From assembly GCA_040904405.1 (NCBI GenBank), contig JBBDTK010000145.1:1-15532 (forward strand): 15,532 nt of DNA. Direction: 5' to 3'. Positions within the stretch are counted from its first letter, which is position 1. Every line of letters starts with the position of its first letter. The position numbers and the translations under genes were made by a program. Below are positions 5,668 to 12,819 of the stretch, one piece after another. The DNA comes from VRUE01 sp040904405. Lineage in GTDB: Bacteria; Actinomycetota; Thermoleophilia; Solirubrobacterales; 70-9. The notes under the pieces are model-generated. The model was not told the origin of the DNA, made no database searches, and saw nothing but the letters and a program-made list of their open reading frames with translations.

Positions 5668-7209
5668 TCAGCGCCGCGAATCCTCGTCCATCTGCTCGGC
5701 CTCGAAGGACTCCGGGACATGGCCGTCAACGGCGGTCGGTCGGTCGCGGGCGGCGCGGTAGCGGTCGAGCAGCTCGCCGGGGTGGCGCAGGCGGGAGAGC
5801 CAGCGGCGCTCCTCCCGGCTGAAGAAGCCGGTGGCGAGGAGGAGCGCCGGGTAGGCGAGCCAGAGGGCTGCCCTGCCGGCGAGGCCGAGGAGGCCGGCGG
5901 TCGGCAGCAGCAGCTCGCCGAGGGCGACCAGGGTGGCGGAGACGAGGATCACCTTGGCCAGGCGGCCCCATTCGTAGGGGACCGGGAAGAGGCGCTGGGT
6001 GAAGACGTACATCAGCGCGACCACGATCAGGTAGGAGACGACGAGGGCGATGCCGGCGCCGACGATGCCCAGCGGCGGGACCAGGATCAGGTTGAGGGCG
6101 ACGTTGACGACGAGCGCGGCGATCGTCGCCGGGAAGTTGAACTCGGTGCGGCCGGTGCGGCCGAGGATCACCAGCAGCACCATGTAGAGGGCGTAGAGGG
6201 TGACGGCGGTGGAGACCAGCCCGACCGCTTCGTAGGACTGGAAGAACTCGGGCGCGGCGAGGGCGCGGGCGATCCAGCGGGCGAGCAGCCAGATGCCGAC
6301 GACGACGAAGGCGCAGGCGGCGAGGAAGTAGGTGACCACCGCGGCGTAGGCGCGGCGCGCCTCGTCGTCGTCGCGGATCGAGTAGGCGAGCGGCGGCCAG
6401 GCGAGCTGGAAGCCGCGGACGAGCACGTTGACCGCCTGGGCGAACTTGACCGCCAGCGCGTAGAGGCCGGCCTCGGCCAGGCCGACCATGCGGACGATGA
6501 TGATCCGGTCGACGAAGTTGAGCGCGTAGAGCGAGAGCTCGGCCGGCATCGTCGGCAGGCCGAAGCGCAGCATCCGGCGCAGCAGGGCGCGGTCGATCAG
6601 CAGCGAGAGGCGGTGGTGGTGGACGACGATCAGGCCGAGGACGAAGGCGGCGCCACTCAGATAGCTGCCGAGCAGCAGGCCGCGGGCGCCCTCGTCCTCG
6701 CCGACGACGAGGACCACGGTCAGCGCGATCGCGGCCAGGACGTTGGCGATCGTCACCGCGAAGAAGGCGCGGGCGCGCTCCTCGAGCCGGAAGAGGGTGA
6801 GCAGGTACTCGTGCAGGGTCAGCACCCAGAGGCCGGCGATCGCGATCCGCACCAGGCCCGGCTCCGAGCGGTCGAGCAGCGCCTCGGAGATCGGCGCGGC
6901 AAAGGGAAGCGCGATCAGCGCCGCCGCGCTGCCAAGCCAGAACAGCGCCGCGAACGAGGTGGCGACGACGCGGTCTGGATCCTCGCCGGCCTTGTAGTAG
7001 AAGCGCAGGACCGCCTCGATCACGCCGAAGCGGATGACGATGCTGGCGGCGACCACGGCGGCGAAGAGGACCTCGGCGGCGCCGTAGTCGGCGGGGGTCA
7101 GGTAGCGCGTGTAGAGCGGCAGCAGCGCGACCGCGATCAGCTTCGAGAGGATGCTCGCCGCCGTGTAGGCGGCGCCGGTCGTAGCGAGGCGGCGGAGGTA
7201 GCCCGACAC
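5668..7209 (-). CDS. Oligosaccharide flippase (Wzx-like, MOP superfamily)
   Basis: This 513-residue polytopic membrane protein is almost entirely hydrophobic segments, probably 12-14 helices. The N-terminus, with ASILSKLIAVALLPLYTRYL and then TPADYG (to residue 43), is typical of polysaccharide exporters of the MATE/MOP superfamily. It would flip the undecaprenyl-linked repeat unit from the inner to the outer face of the membrane. The GTG start at 7209 lies 9 bases after the stop of the O-antigen ligase gene, so the two are translated from one message. This fits their consecutive roles. The C-terminal ~45 residues are hydrophilic and acidic. The stop at 5668-5670 is 13 bases from repeat A copy 2. 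Confidence 0.92.
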   Translation of the reverse strand: MSGYLRRLATTGAAYTAASILSKLIAVALLPLYTRYLTPADYGAAEVLFAAVVAASIVIRFGVIEAVLRFYYKAGEDPDRVVATSFAALFWLGSAAALIALPFAAPISEALLDRSEPGLVRIAIAGLWVLTLHEYLLTLFRLEERARAFFAVTIANVLAAIALTVVLVVGEDEGARGLLLGSYLSGAAFVLGLIVVHHHRLSLLIDRALLRRMLRFGLPTMPAELSLYALNFVDRIIIVRMVGLAEAGLYALAVKFAQAVNVLVRGFQLAWPPLAYSIRDDDEARRAYAAVVTYFLAACAFVVVGIWLLARWIARALAAPEFFQSYEAVGLVSTAVTLYALYMVLLVILGRTGRTEFNFPATIAALVVNVALNLILVPPLGIVGAGIALVVSYLIVVALMYVFTQRLFPVPYEWGRLAKVILVSATLVALGELLLPTAGLLGLAGRAALWLAYPALLLATGFFSREERRWLSRLRHPGELLDRYRAARDRPTAVDGHVPESFEAEQMDEDSRR

Positions 7210-7218
7210 GGCGCGACT

Positions 7219-8820
7219 CTACGCGGGGGCGCGGACCGCGGGTGTGGCGGCGAGCGAGGTGGCGACGGCCAGCAGGACCCAGGCGATCGGGTCCTCGTAG
7301 AAGGCGGCGTAGGCGATCGTGTGGGCTAGCAAGGCTACGAAGGCCGCCAGGACTGCCGCTCGGGCGATCGTGGGGGCGGGTGGTTGAGGGGTGTCGGCGC
7401 CCCCCCTTCCCCAACGTAGGCCGGTGGACATCGTCCAGAGGGCTACGAGCAGAAGGGCTACATAGGCGACTAGCCCGACCAAGCCCTGCTCAGCGGCCAC
7501 CGTGACCGGCTCGGTATGCGAAACGGCTACGGGGGTCTTTTTCGTCGCGGCGTGTTCGCGGTAGGCGCGCGGGAAGCTGCCGGCGCCGTAGCCCCAGAGG
7601 GGGCGCTGGCTGAAGAGCTTCACTCCTCCGGAGGCCAGGTTGGTGCGGCCGCCGGTGACGACGTTGAGGTGATCGGGGCTGAGCTTCGAGACGCCGCCGG
7701 CGAAGATGACGATGACCACGGCGAACACCGCGCCGGCACCCACAGCGGCGACGGCCCACTTCCAGCTCCACCGCAGAGATGCGAGGACAGCCAGACCCAC
7801 CAACAGCGCCACGAAGCTCGACTGGGAGAACGTCGGCACCAGCCCCAGCCACAGAACCGCCACCAGCCCGGTGAGCAACGCGAGCTGCTTTTTCTCCTTG
7901 ACCCACAGCAGCACAGCCATGGCCACGACGATCGCCAGCGCCAGGTATCTCCCATAGATGTTCGGATCCCAGAAGATCGAGTTGACCCGGAAGTAGGTGT
8001 GGAATTCATTCGACCGGATGACCTGGTCGTTCCAGAAGAGCTCCCGCGTCACGTACTCGACCGAGCCGACCAAGACAAATGCAACCGCCTCCACAGCCAC
8101 CACCAGCAACACACACTTCAGAAGCTTTCGATCCCAGCGGATGTCCCGGAGCAACGCGTAGACCAAGGAAAAAGGCACGAAGAAGAAGCAGACGTTCTGC
8201 AGGCTCTTCGAGAAGTCCGGCGAGTAGAGGGTCTGCAGGACGTAGAGGACGACTACAGCGGCGAGGGCGAGGGGAAGTGCGGACGGGTGTCCGGTCTGCA
8301 TGCTGGGTTTTTCGCCGGGCGTGCCGCCGCTCTCGCTGGGTGGGCTGTGCGAAAAACGGGACGCCGCAAGCAGACCGGACACCCGTCCTCCCCACTCACT
8401 GGCCACCGCAGCGATCACCCCGGCGGCGATCACGAGGTAGAGGGGCACGAGGAGGTTCGCGGTGTCCCCCCCGGCCTCGAGCGGGACGCGGAAGGGGAGG
8501 GCGGCGACTATCGCCAGGGGCAGGAGGATCGGCCAGCGGTGGAAGGTCGCGGCGAGAACCGCCGTCGCGGCGGCGGCGATGGTGGCGAGCCCGGCGAAGC
8601 GCATCGGGTCGTCGCGCAAATCGACGATCTGGGGGGAGTGCCACTGGTCGCCGAGGATCAGCAGGGGGAAGAGGGCGAGGGCGAGCAGCATCGCGGCGGC
8701 GCGAATGCGGCCGGCGGGCAGCAGGATCGCCGCGGCGGCGGCAGCCGCGGCGACGAGGACACCGAGCGCGGCGAGAATCAACGTCCGTGCTCCCTCGCCA
8801 TAGGCCAGTAACCCGTCCAT
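7219..8820 (-). CDS. O-antigen ligase/polymerase-like membrane protein with in-frame palindrome insertion
   Basis: This 533-residue integral membrane protein of the Wzy/WaaL type joins or polymerises undecaprenyl-linked glycan outside the membrane. It has about a dozen helices and the Wzy_C-like block WLGLVPTFSQSSFVALLVG (324-342). The large periplasmic loop holds GGRTNLASGGVKLFSQRPLW (390-409), GYGAGSF and an HTEP...EQGLVG stretch, whose Arg and His fit the family's catalytic loop. The start is ATG 8820, just before the first helix; the frame extends upstream to 8988, but only antisense to the coding of the preceding gene. Residues 145-180 are encoded exactly by the 108-bp palindrome and form a hydrophilic loop between membrane helices. 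A second Pro/Gly-rich stretch lies near 470-484. Confidence 0.88.
   Translation of the reverse strand: MDGLLAYGEGARTLILAALGVLVAAAAAAAAILLPAGRIRAAAMLLALALFPLLILGDQWHSPQIVDLRDDPMRFAGLATIAAAATAVLAATFHRWPILLPLAIVAALPFRVPLEAGGDTANLLVPLYLVIAAGVIAAVASEWGGRVSGLLAASRFSHSPPSESGGTPGEKPSMQTGHPSALPLALAAVVVLYVLQTLYSPDFSKSLQNVCFFFVPFSLVYALLRDIRWDRKLLKCVLLVVAVEAVAFVLVGSVEYVTRELFWNDQVIRSNEFHTYFRVNSIFWDPNIYGRYLALAIVVAMAVLLWVKEKKQLALLTGLVAVLWLGLVPTFSQSSFVALLVGLAVLASLRWSWKWAVAAVGAGAVFAVVIVIFAGGVSKLSPDHLNVVTGGRTNLASGGVKLFSQRPLWGYGAGSFPRAYREHAATKKTPVAVSHTEPVTVAAEQGLVGLVAYVALLLVALWTMSTGLRWGRGGADTPQPPAPTIARAAVLAAFVALLAHTIAYAAFYEDPIAWVLLAVATSLAATPAVRAPA
8281..8388. repeat. Palindromic repeat family B, copy 2, in frame inside a gene (108 bp)
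   Basis: GGACGGGTGTCCGGTCTGC (8281-8299) and its perfect reverse complement (8370-8388) are 19-bp arms. GTTTTTCGC pairs with GCGAAAAAC further in. Total length is 108 bp, exactly 36 codons, and the O-antigen ligase frame reads straight through. Read on the coding strand it gives a Ser/Pro/Gly-rich peptide including SHSPPSESGGTPGEKPSM. The core shares TGCTGGGTTTTTC, CTCTCGC, TGCGA and GACGCCGC, in the same order and orientation, with the intergenic copy at 2944-3060. The arm sequences of the two copies differ. Confidence 0.92.
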
Positions 8821-8845
8821 TTGACGGGAAAGCGGCCAGGCGGAG

Positions 8846-9307
8846 TCATCGCGCGCACCCCGAGGTCGGGTTGCGCGGCGCCCGGTGCAGGCGCATGACG
8901 CCGCCGGGGACCAGGGTACGGTCTTCGCCGAGCAGTTTGACCCGCAGCTTGTAGCGGCCCGGCGGGGCGATGCCGTCGTCGCGCACACGCCCGTCCCAGT
9001 GGTAGGTGTGGAAGCGGTAGCGCTTCAGGTAGACGGCGCGGGCGAGGGTGACGACCAGCTTGCCGCCCGGCTTGACCACCTGGACGTGGGCCCGGTCGGA
9101 GCGGGTGGTGCGGAAGCGGATCCGGATGCGGTCGAAGCGGCAGTCGCGGTTGGGGGTGAAGGCGCGGCTGGCCGGCTGGCCGAAGGTGACCCGGTCGAGG
9201 ACCAAGGGGTCGCGCTTGAGCCGCTGCGACCAGGCGAAGGCGGCGATCGTGGCGACGACCAGGAGTGCGAAGACGACCGCGCCGGCGCTAGCCGGTCGAC
9301 GAGGCAT
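8846..9307 (-). CDS. Small membrane-anchored FlgD-Ig-like protein
   Basis: This 153-residue protein has a single N-terminal hydrophobic helix (about 8-25) followed by an all-beta domain. The stretch YHWDGRVRDDGIAPPGRYKL (102-121) is the classic FlgD-type Ig-like pattern (W-D-G...G..v.pG.Y.v), seen in secreted cell-surface proteins. The domain would face outside the membrane. It overlaps the LytR_C gene by 20 bases and precedes the ligase gene by 25 bases, so it belongs to the polysaccharide operon. Two Cys (56 and 151) could pair outside the cell. No catalytic residues are evident; I infer a binding or structural role at the cell surface. Confidence 0.75.
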   Translation of the reverse strand: MPRRPASAGAVVFALLVVATIAAFAWSQRLKRDPLVLDRVTFGQPASRAFTPNRDCRFDRIRIRFRTTRSDRAHVQVVKPGGKLVVTLARAVYLKRYRFHTYHWDGRVRDDGIAPPGRYKLRVKLLGEDRTLVPGGVMRLHRAPRNPTSGCAR

Positions 9308-10085
9308 TGTCCTCGCCGATCACGACCGAGACCGGCGCCCCGGCCGAGACCTCGGCGATTTCCGGGGTCATCGACCGCACCCGCGAGATTTCCAGGGCTT
9401 TGGCGACGCGGCGCGCCTCGGGGGCGCTGCCGCTCCTGAACATGACGACGCTGGCGGCGAAGCTGGAGCTGCTGTTGGTGACGGCGCCGAGCTGGAAGCC
9501 TTTGCCCTCGACCATGTCGCCGTAGGTGGCGGCGAGCCCGGGCACCGAGGTGCCGTTCAGCACGGTGACCTCGATTTCGGCCGGGCGGATCGAGGCGGCG
9601 CCGTTCTTGCCGCCCTTGCCCTTGCCCTTGCCTTGGCCGTCGCCGTCGGCCTCGCCGCCGCCCAGCCCCCCCGTGGCGGCGAAGGCCACGCCACCGACGA
9701 CGAGCAGCAGCACGAGGCCGAGCGCGATCAGGTGGAGCGGCTCGCCGAGCCAGGCGCCGCGCCCGGGGAAGCTCTCGCGCAGCCGCTCGCCCCGGGTCAG
9801 CTCCGGCAGGCCGGCCTCGCGCCGCCTGCGCCGCTCCTCGCGCAGGTCGGCTGCGCGGCGCTCGGACTCGCGCGCCTCTTCCAGCTTGCGCATCTCCTCG
9901 GCCCGCTGCGCCGCCGCTGCCGAGGTCGTCTCCTTGCGCTCGCCGTCGCGCTCCGGCGCCGAGCCCGCCCATTCGCGCAGGCGGCGGATGTCGCGGCCGT
10001 GGGTGAAGGAGAGGAGCGCGAGCAGGGCCAGGCCGAGGAACGCGACCAGGCCGGCGACGGCGCCGATGTCTTTGATCAACTCCAC
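9288..10085 (-). CDS. Two-helix membrane protein with C-terminal LytR_C domain
   Basis: This 265-residue protein starts at GTG 10085. A first membrane helix (7-27) is followed by a highly charged, probably helical/coiled segment rich in Glu and Arg (about 43-105). A second helix (117-138), a Gly/Lys linker (GKGKGKGGKNG, 152-162) and a LytR_C domain (about 170-257) come next. The signature is IEVTVLNGTSVPGLAATYGD. With two helices, the charged segment is likely cytosolic (or both termini outside). LytR_C domains are common at the C-terminus of LCP enzymes, which attach glycopolymers to the wall; here no LCP catalytic domain is present. It may bind glycan or wall precursors in the export complex. 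The gene overlaps the FlgD-Ig-like gene. Confidence 0.83.
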   Translation of the reverse strand: MELIKDIGAVAGLVAFLGLALLALLSFTHGRDIRRLREWAGSAPERDGERKETTSAAAAQRAEEMRKLEEARESERRAADLREERRRRREAGLPELTRGERLRESFPGRGAWLGEPLHLIALGLVLLLVVGGVAFAATGGLGGGEADGDGQGKGKGKGGKNGAASIRPAEIEVTVLNGTSVPGLAATYGDMVEGKGFQLGAVTNSSSSFAASVVMFRSGSAPEARRVAKALEISRVRSMTPEIAEVSAGAPVSVVIGEDNASSTG

Positions 10086-10166
10086 GACCGGCAGCAGGAT
10101 ATGGGCAGAGCCGGTCCGGCGAGTGTTTCGGCGTCTGAGGCCAAGCCAGGAACGCGGCGGCCGAAC

Positions 10167-10191
10167 GGCCAGGAAGCGGCGCTACCTGGCC
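10167..10191. terminator. Short hairpin over the capD-like stop codon
   Basis: GGCCAGG (10167-10173) pairs with CCTGGCC (10185-10191) around an 11-base loop that contains the stop codon (10182-10184) of the dehydratase gene. There is no T-run. It could weaken or end transcription before the LytR_C gene 96 bases downstream, or simply protect the message. Confidence 0.35.
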
Positions 10192-12083
10192 GGAGGACGG
10201 TGCTCGATGGCGCCGGCATCAGGCGGCGAAACGTCGCCGGCGATCAGCACGACCACCCGCTCGGCGAGGTTCGCCTCGTCGCCGGCCAGCACCAGGTGCT
10301 CGAGCGAGTTCAGCGTCGCCTCCACCCACTCGGGGTCGATCGGCGCCGCGCGCACGGCGCGGTGGATCCTCTTCGCCGCGGTCGGCCGCAGCTCCTCGCC
10401 ACTGCCGAAGAGCTCCTCGTGCAGCTTCTCGCCGGGCCGCGGCTGGGTGAACTCGACCGCGATCTCGGCCCCCGGCTCGTAGCCGGCGAGGCGGATCATG
10501 TTGTGCGCCAGGTCGACGATCTTCACCGGCTCGCCCATGTCGAGGACGAAGACCTCGCCCTTGCCGGCGCCGATGTCGCCGGCCCGGATCACCAGCTGCA
10601 CCGCCTCGGGAATCGTCATGAAGTAGCGGGTCATCTCGGGGTGGGTGACGGTGACAGGGCCGCCGCGCTCGATCTGGCTGCGGAAGATCGGCACCACGCT
10701 GCCCGAGGAGGCGAGCACGTTGCCGAAGCGGACGCTGACGAAGCGGGTACCCGGGTGCCTGTCGCCGGCGGCCTCGACGATCCACTCGGCCATCGCCTTG
10801 GAGGCGCCCATCACGGTCTTCGGGTTGACCGCCTTGTCGGTCGAGACGAGGACGAAGCGCTCGACCTCGGAGGCGGCCGCGGTCTCGGCCGTGATCCGGG
10901 TCGCGATCGCGTTGTTGCGCACCGCCTCGAGCGGGTTCGCCTCCATCAGCGGCACGTGCTTGTAGGCGGCGGCGTGGAAGACGACGCTGGGTTTGAAGCG
11001 CTGCATCGTCTCCAGCATCCGGTGCGGCTCCTTGCAGTCGCCGAGCACCGCCTCGACGTTGCTGAAGTGGCGCTCCTCGACCATCTCGCGCTCGATCTCG
11101 AAGAGGTTGTCCTCGGCATGGTCGAGCATCACCAGCAGCCGCGGGCCGACGCGGGCGATCTGGCGGCAGAGCTCGGAGCCGATCGAGCCGCCGGCGCCGG
11201 TGACGAGGACGATGCGGTCGCGCAGGTAGGCGCCGACGGTGTCCAGCTCGACCACGATCGGGTCGCGGCCGAGCACGTCCTCGACCTGGACGTCGCGCAG
11301 CTGCTTGTTGAGCTGGACGCCGCCGCGCAGCAGCTCGAACACGGTCGGCAGGGTGCGGACGCGGATCTCGCGCTCGCGGCAGGCGGCGACCACCTTCGCC
11401 CGCAGCGTCCCCGGCGCCGAGGGGATCGCGATCACCACCTCGTCGGGTTCGGTCTCGTCGAGGACGGTCTCGATCTGCGCCGTCGTGCCCAGCACCTTGA
11501 GGCCGAGCATCCGCATACCGCGTTTGCGCGCGTCGTCGTCGACGAAGCCGATCGCGGTCGCGCCCAGGTTCGGGTTGAGGTGCATCTCGCGGACGACCAT
11601 CTGGCCGCCGGAGCCGGCCCCGATCACCAGCACCTCGTGCTTCGGCACCAAGTGGCCGCGGCTGGGCCGCTCGACGATCAACCGCACCGCCAGGCGGGCG
11701 CCGGTGATCAGCAGCAGGGTGAGGATGAAGTCCATCACCGCGACCGAGCGCGGCAGGTCGGCGGCGAACGGCTGCACGACGGTGAAGAGGACGACGAGGA
11801 TGCCGCTGGCGACGGCGACGGCGCGGACGATCGCGACGAAGTCGCGGCCGCTGACGTAACGCCACCACTTCTGGTAGAGGCCGAAGGCAGCGAAGACGGC
11901 GACCTTGCCGAGGGCGACGAAGCCGACCGACTGCAGGAAGAGGGTCTCGTAGCGCGGCGGCATCCCCGGTTCGTCGAGGAAGCGCAGGCGGAAGGCGAGG
12001 TAGAAGGCGAGCGCGGCCAGCAGCGCGTCGGCGGCCACCTGCAGCACCCGGTTGCGATAGACGGGGTGGTTCAAGCGATGCAT
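10182..12083 (-). CDS. CapD/WbpM-type membrane nucleotide-sugar 4,6-dehydratase
   Basis: This 633-residue enzyme is the usual length for WbpM/PglF/CapD. Four membrane helices (about 13-140) are followed by a first nucleotide-binding domain with VIGAGSGG (153-160). The extended SDR domain has TGAGGSIGSEL (295-305) for NAD. VSTDKAVNPKTVMGASKAMA (412-431) carries the catalytic region: the normal Tyr of YxxxK is Met425, with Lys429, the known SMK variant of this long group. It would convert UDP-N-acetylglucosamine to the 4-keto-6-deoxy sugar, the precursor of bacillosamine, FucNAc or QuiNAc types. It starts at ATG 12083 and heads the minus operon, with dedA divergent 58 bases away. No aminotransferase or reductase follows, so later steps must be encoded elsewhere. 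Confidence 0.93.
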   Translation of the reverse strand: MHRLNHPVYRNRVLQVAADALLAALAFYLAFRLRFLDEPGMPPRYETLFLQSVGFVALGKVAVFAAFGLYQKWWRYVSGRDFVAIVRAVAVASGILVVLFTVVQPFAADLPRSVAVMDFILTLLLITGARLAVRLIVERPSRGHLVPKHEVLVIGAGSGGQMVVREMHLNPNLGATAIGFVDDDARKRGMRMLGLKVLGTTAQIETVLDETEPDEVVIAIPSAPGTLRAKVVAACREREIRVRTLPTVFELLRGGVQLNKQLRDVQVEDVLGRDPIVVELDTVGAYLRDRIVLVTGAGGSIGSELCRQIARVGPRLLVMLDHAEDNLFEIEREMVEERHFSNVEAVLGDCKEPHRMLETMQRFKPSVVFHAAAYKHVPLMEANPLEAVRNNAIATRITAETAAASEVERFVLVSTDKAVNPKTVMGASKAMAEWIVEAAGDRHPGTRFVSVRFGNVLASSGSVVPIFRSQIERGGPVTVTHPEMTRYFMTIPEAVQLVIRAGDIGAGKGEVFVLDMGEPVKIVDLAHNMIRLAGYEPGAEIAVEFTQPRPGEKLHEELFGSGEELRPTAAKRIHRAVRAAPIDPEWVEATLNSLEHLVLAGDEANLAERVVVLIAGDVSPPDAGAIEHRPPAR

Positions 12084-12141
12084 AGAGACCGCATGAGTTT
12101 AGGCCCTGGCGGCACCGGTCCTTACAATCCTCCCTCTTCGC
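12084..12141. promoter_or_regulatory. Divergent promoter region between capD-like gene and dedA
   Basis: This 58-bp gap must hold promoters for both directions. On the plus strand TACAAT (12123-12128) is a near-ideal -10 box, placed so that transcription would start about 7 bases before the dedA ATG, i.e. almost leaderless, which agrees with the missing Shine-Dalgarno. On the minus strand TAAACT lies close before the capD-like ATG and could play the same role. No convincing -35 is seen for either. Confidence 0.5.
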
Positions 12142-12819
12142 ATGCTTCCGCTCGCCAGCGTCACCGACTTCTTCCTCGACCCGATCGTCAACGCGGGAAC
12201 CGACTTCATCGGCAGCACCGGCCTGCCCGCCGTGTTCGTCCTGATGGCGCTGGAGTCCGCCTGCCTGCCCGTCCCGAGCGAGGCGATCATGCTCTTCGCC
12301 GGCTCCAGCGTCGCCGCCGGCGAGCTGACCCTGTTCGGGGTCGTCGCCGCCGGCGTGCTCGGCAACCTGGTCGGCTCCTGGGCGGCCTACGCGGTCGGCT
12401 ACTACGCCCGCCTCGACCTGCTCGAGAAGAACCGGCTGATCCACCTGCCGCCCAGGTACCTGAAGTGGGCCGACGACTGGTTCGAACGCTACGGCGACGC
12501 GACCGTCTTCTTCACCCGCATGCTGCCGATCATCCGCACCTTCATCTCGCTCCCTGCCGGGGTGGCGAAGATGCCCTTCTGGCGCTTCACCGTGCTGACC
12601 CTGCTCGGCTGCATCCCCTGGGTGCTGATGCTGGCGCTGGTCGGCCAGGCGGTCGGCGAGAACTGGGAGGAGTGGCGCGGCCATCTCCACTACCTCGACT
12701 ACGCGGTGCTCGTCGCGGCGCTCGCCGGCGGGATCTACCTGCTGATCCGGCGCCGTCGCGGCGGTGGCCCCGGCGCGAAGCCGGAGGCGACCGGCGAGGC
12801 CGCTCGGGCCGAGGCTTGA
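12142..12819 (+). CDS. DedA family membrane protein (probable undecaprenyl phosphate translocase)
   Basis: This 225-residue DedA/SNARE-associated family protein has typical length and helices. It shows ALESACLPVPSEAIMLFAG (36-54), with the conserved acidic residue and P-x-P-S-E turn, then the G-x-x-x-G region (71-87). The family signature FTRMLPIIRTFISLPAGVAK (124-143) carries both key Arg residues. Some members of the family have been shown to flip undecaprenyl phosphate back across the membrane. That job would suit a gene overlapping uppP inside a glycan locus, but the specific substrate is inferred. The C-terminal 20 residues are Gly/Ala/Glu-rich and cytosolic. The ATG at 12142 follows a good -10 box; its TGA overlaps the next start. 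Confidence 0.9.
   Translation: MLPLASVTDFFLDPIVNAGTDFIGSTGLPAVFVLMALESACLPVPSEAIMLFAGSSVAAGELTLFGVVAAGVLGNLVGSWAAYAVGYYARLDLLEKNRLIHLPPRYLKWADDWFERYGDATVFFTRMLPIIRTFISLPAGVAKMPFWRFTVLTLLGCIPWVLMLALVGQAVGENWEEWRGHLHYLDYAVLVAALAGGIYLLIRRRRGGGPGAKPEATGEAARAEA

Noticed and set aside
5587..7329. A 580-codon plus-strand open frame rich in Glu/Asp/Gly
   Set aside because: It is the exact antisense shadow of the flippase gene. High GC suppresses stop codons, and the translation has no fold-like pattern.
7370..7425. Second palindromic insertion in the ligase gene (GTTGAGGGG/CCCCAAC, GGGGGCG/CGCCCCC)
   Set aside because: The pairings are short and compete with each other. In DNA this G/C-rich, such stems are expected by chance, so I do not list it as an element.
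8821..8988. Upstream extension of the O-antigen ligase frame
   Set aside because: This part overlaps the FlgD-Ig-like gene in another frame and has no membrane or family-like sequence. The ATG at 8820 directly precedes the first helix.
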